From the NCBI GenBank assembly GCA_963978545.1, contig OZ021731.1, forward strand, positions 57,027,242-57,091,241: a stretch of DNA of 64,000 nucleotides. Reading direction: 5' to 3'. The translations under genes were made by a program, and so were the position numbers. Below are positions 62,736-64,000 of this stretch, piece by piece. This stretch comes from Linyphia triangularis (taxonomy: Eukaryota; Arthropoda; Arachnida; Araneae; Linyphiidae). Positions within the stretch are counted from its first letter, which is position 1. Every line of letters begins with the position of its first letter. Under the pieces are notes generated by a model that worked only from the letters and a program-made list of their open reading frames with translations, was not told where the DNA came from and searched no databases.

Positions 62736-63365
62736 GGTGTGAAACATCGCACAACTTTCAATTACACTATAACACTGGTCACTATTTAAATTTGACGTGA
62801 ATTGGTGTTGTTTACCATTTTCAAATTTTCGGTCATAAAAAAAATTGTCAGTTTAACGATATATTTGGTAATAAATTTTAGATTGCCCCCCCCCCCCCCC
62901 CTAAAAAAAACAACAACACACAAAACACTCCAAATTGGCGAATTTGGCGTTATACTTTTAGATAATTTTTTCATTGTCCTTGCTTGTAAGTGAAACATAG
63001 GAGAAATGGTCGTTGATGGGCAATGCTCAGTGGAAGAGAACTCTGTTAAAGGTATTCGTTTTTCAACTTTTTATACCTTTCTCGCATTTCTACCACAATG
63101 ATTTTAATCGAAATCATCCGAGTTGTTTTTTAGCAATTTCTGAAAAATTTAATTCTTTCAATGGCAGCTACCTTATGCGCATACGTAATTCTGACGGAAA
63201 ACTTTTAGATACCATTGCCACCACTAACTTGTATGCAAAATTGAACGTCGTAGGTAAATCAGTTCGGGAGTTATACTGACCACAGACACACGGACTTGCA
63301 GACTTTTTTTCTAGACCACTTTTTTGAAATCAGTACGTTCCAAAATGTGAAGAAAAAAAATTCAA
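62736..63365 (+). repeat. Dispersed repeat family R, copy e (near complete)
   Basis: Follows the family order: GGTGTGAAACATCGCACAAC, TTTCAATTACACTATAAC, GCGAATTTGGCG, AAGTGAAACATAGGAG, AATGGCAGCTACCTTATGCG, GTTCGGGAGTTATACTGACC and TTTTTTTCTAGACCAC. A run of 16-17 C (about 62886-62902) interrupts the middle. It ends A-rich and is followed by a hairpin. Frames on both strands here are incidental. Confidence 0.82.
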
Positions 63366-63380
63366 GTGTTCTTTTAACCT

Positions 63381-63407
63381 AACGTAATGCAAGTATTGCA
63401 TTACGTT
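63381..63407. repeat. Perfect 12-bp hairpin beside repeat R copy e
   Basis: AACGTAATGCAA / TTGCATTACGTT with a 3-base loop, about 15 bp beyond the A-rich end of the R copy. Confidence 0.9.
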
Positions 63408-64000
63408 TTGTTAACATTGGTTAAGTAAAAAGGGAAGAAAGTGTTAATTAGCATTGTGTTACAACTACTAAAGTAAGATTCTTTATTATTTCCTCTTTAG
63501 TTTCTTTACTTTTATATGATACTCTCAGCTGTTGATTGATAGTTTTCCTACTGGTGGATAACGAAATTGAGTTACTTTATTGAAAAACCTTAAAATTATT
63601 AATTTTTTTTCCGGATATATATTTAAACACAAGATGGTCGTTTATGTCAGTAGCAATTGAATATTGCAGCAATGAAATCGAGGCATTCGAAAATTATTCC
63701 AAGTCGAAACTCTTCAGCTAAATAATCACGTAAATAAAGCTGCTGATTGTTATCTTTGCTTACGATAAATTTACTGAAGTCCAGGTTATAGTGTGTATTG
63801 ATTTAACTCTCATGGCCTTAACTTGCCTCATAGTTGGTGATAAGGCAATGAGTTGTACTATGTCTTATGTACACTTTTTATCTGAAAAACAATCCAACTC
63901 GAGTGTTATGTTATCGTATATGGATTCGTCACGTAAACTTTCTTCGCAATGTAAATTTATCCAAATATCGCCCCTTGTTTAGTTTTAATACGGTTGACTG
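63408..64000. other. Unassigned sequence to window end
   Basis: A 63-codon plus frame (63791-63982) has no recognisable motif. Nothing else seen. Confidence 0.4.

Overview
The window is AT-rich animal nuclear DNA. It is packed with eukaryotic transposable elements: tRNA-derived SINEs, Ty3/gypsy solo LTRs, Helitrons, hAT, TA-target and TTAA-target DNA elements. It also carries long microsatellites and many homopolymer tracts. There is no operon, Shine-Dalgarno site, long ORF, rRNA or CRISPR array. The element mix suggests an arthropod and a chelicerate such as a spider is plausible, but that is an inference from repeat style and not from a recognised gene.

Protein-coding content is very sparse. 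No open frame of normal gene length exists once the frames that only translate (TTTA)n and (TA)n are discounted. At the left end (1-2700) three short plus-strand frames follow good splice acceptors and two are followed by AATAAA signals; they may be terminal exons or gene relics, and I do not recognise them. Two minus-strand relics (1200-1458 and 4840-5215) are clearly decayed Ty3/gypsy pol. Two CpG-rich islands (23.5-23.9 kb and 56.3-56.85 kb) look like promoter/first-exon regions on the plus strand; the second ends with an ATG directly followed by a GTAAGT donor. Several GC-richer non-repetitive blocks (19.8-20.3, 29.0-29.3, 34.3-34.6, 41.4-41.9, 50.6-51.5 kb) are candidate cis-regulatory DNA.

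Layout: 0-6 kb, exon candidates, gypsy relics and a SINE nested in another SINE. 6-12 kb, a TIR element, a pogo/Tigger-like MITE, a 400-bp (TTTA)n array and a SINE with a 14-bp target duplication. 12.9-18.3 kb, a solo LTR, a dispersed family called R here (its copy carries an inserted MITE), a 2.66-kb element with two inverted arms of about 1.06 kb, and a 253-bp MITE. 18-31 kb, mostly unassigned DNA with a 1.28-kb TA-flanked TIR element and a TTAA-flanked MITE. 31.5-33.1 kb, a non-autonomous hAT copy inserted into an older copy of itself. 34.9-37.6 kb and 46-49.7 kb, four Helitrons, three of them in an AT-rich repeat that recurs at both places. 39 kb, a hAT-like element. 41.1 kb, a perfect 46-bp inverted repeat. 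54.9 kb, a second solo LTR. 57-64 kb, mostly unassigned DNA plus one more R copy.

The genes do not work together as a pathway. The window reads as intron or intergenic DNA shaped by nested transposition, with two possible promoters.
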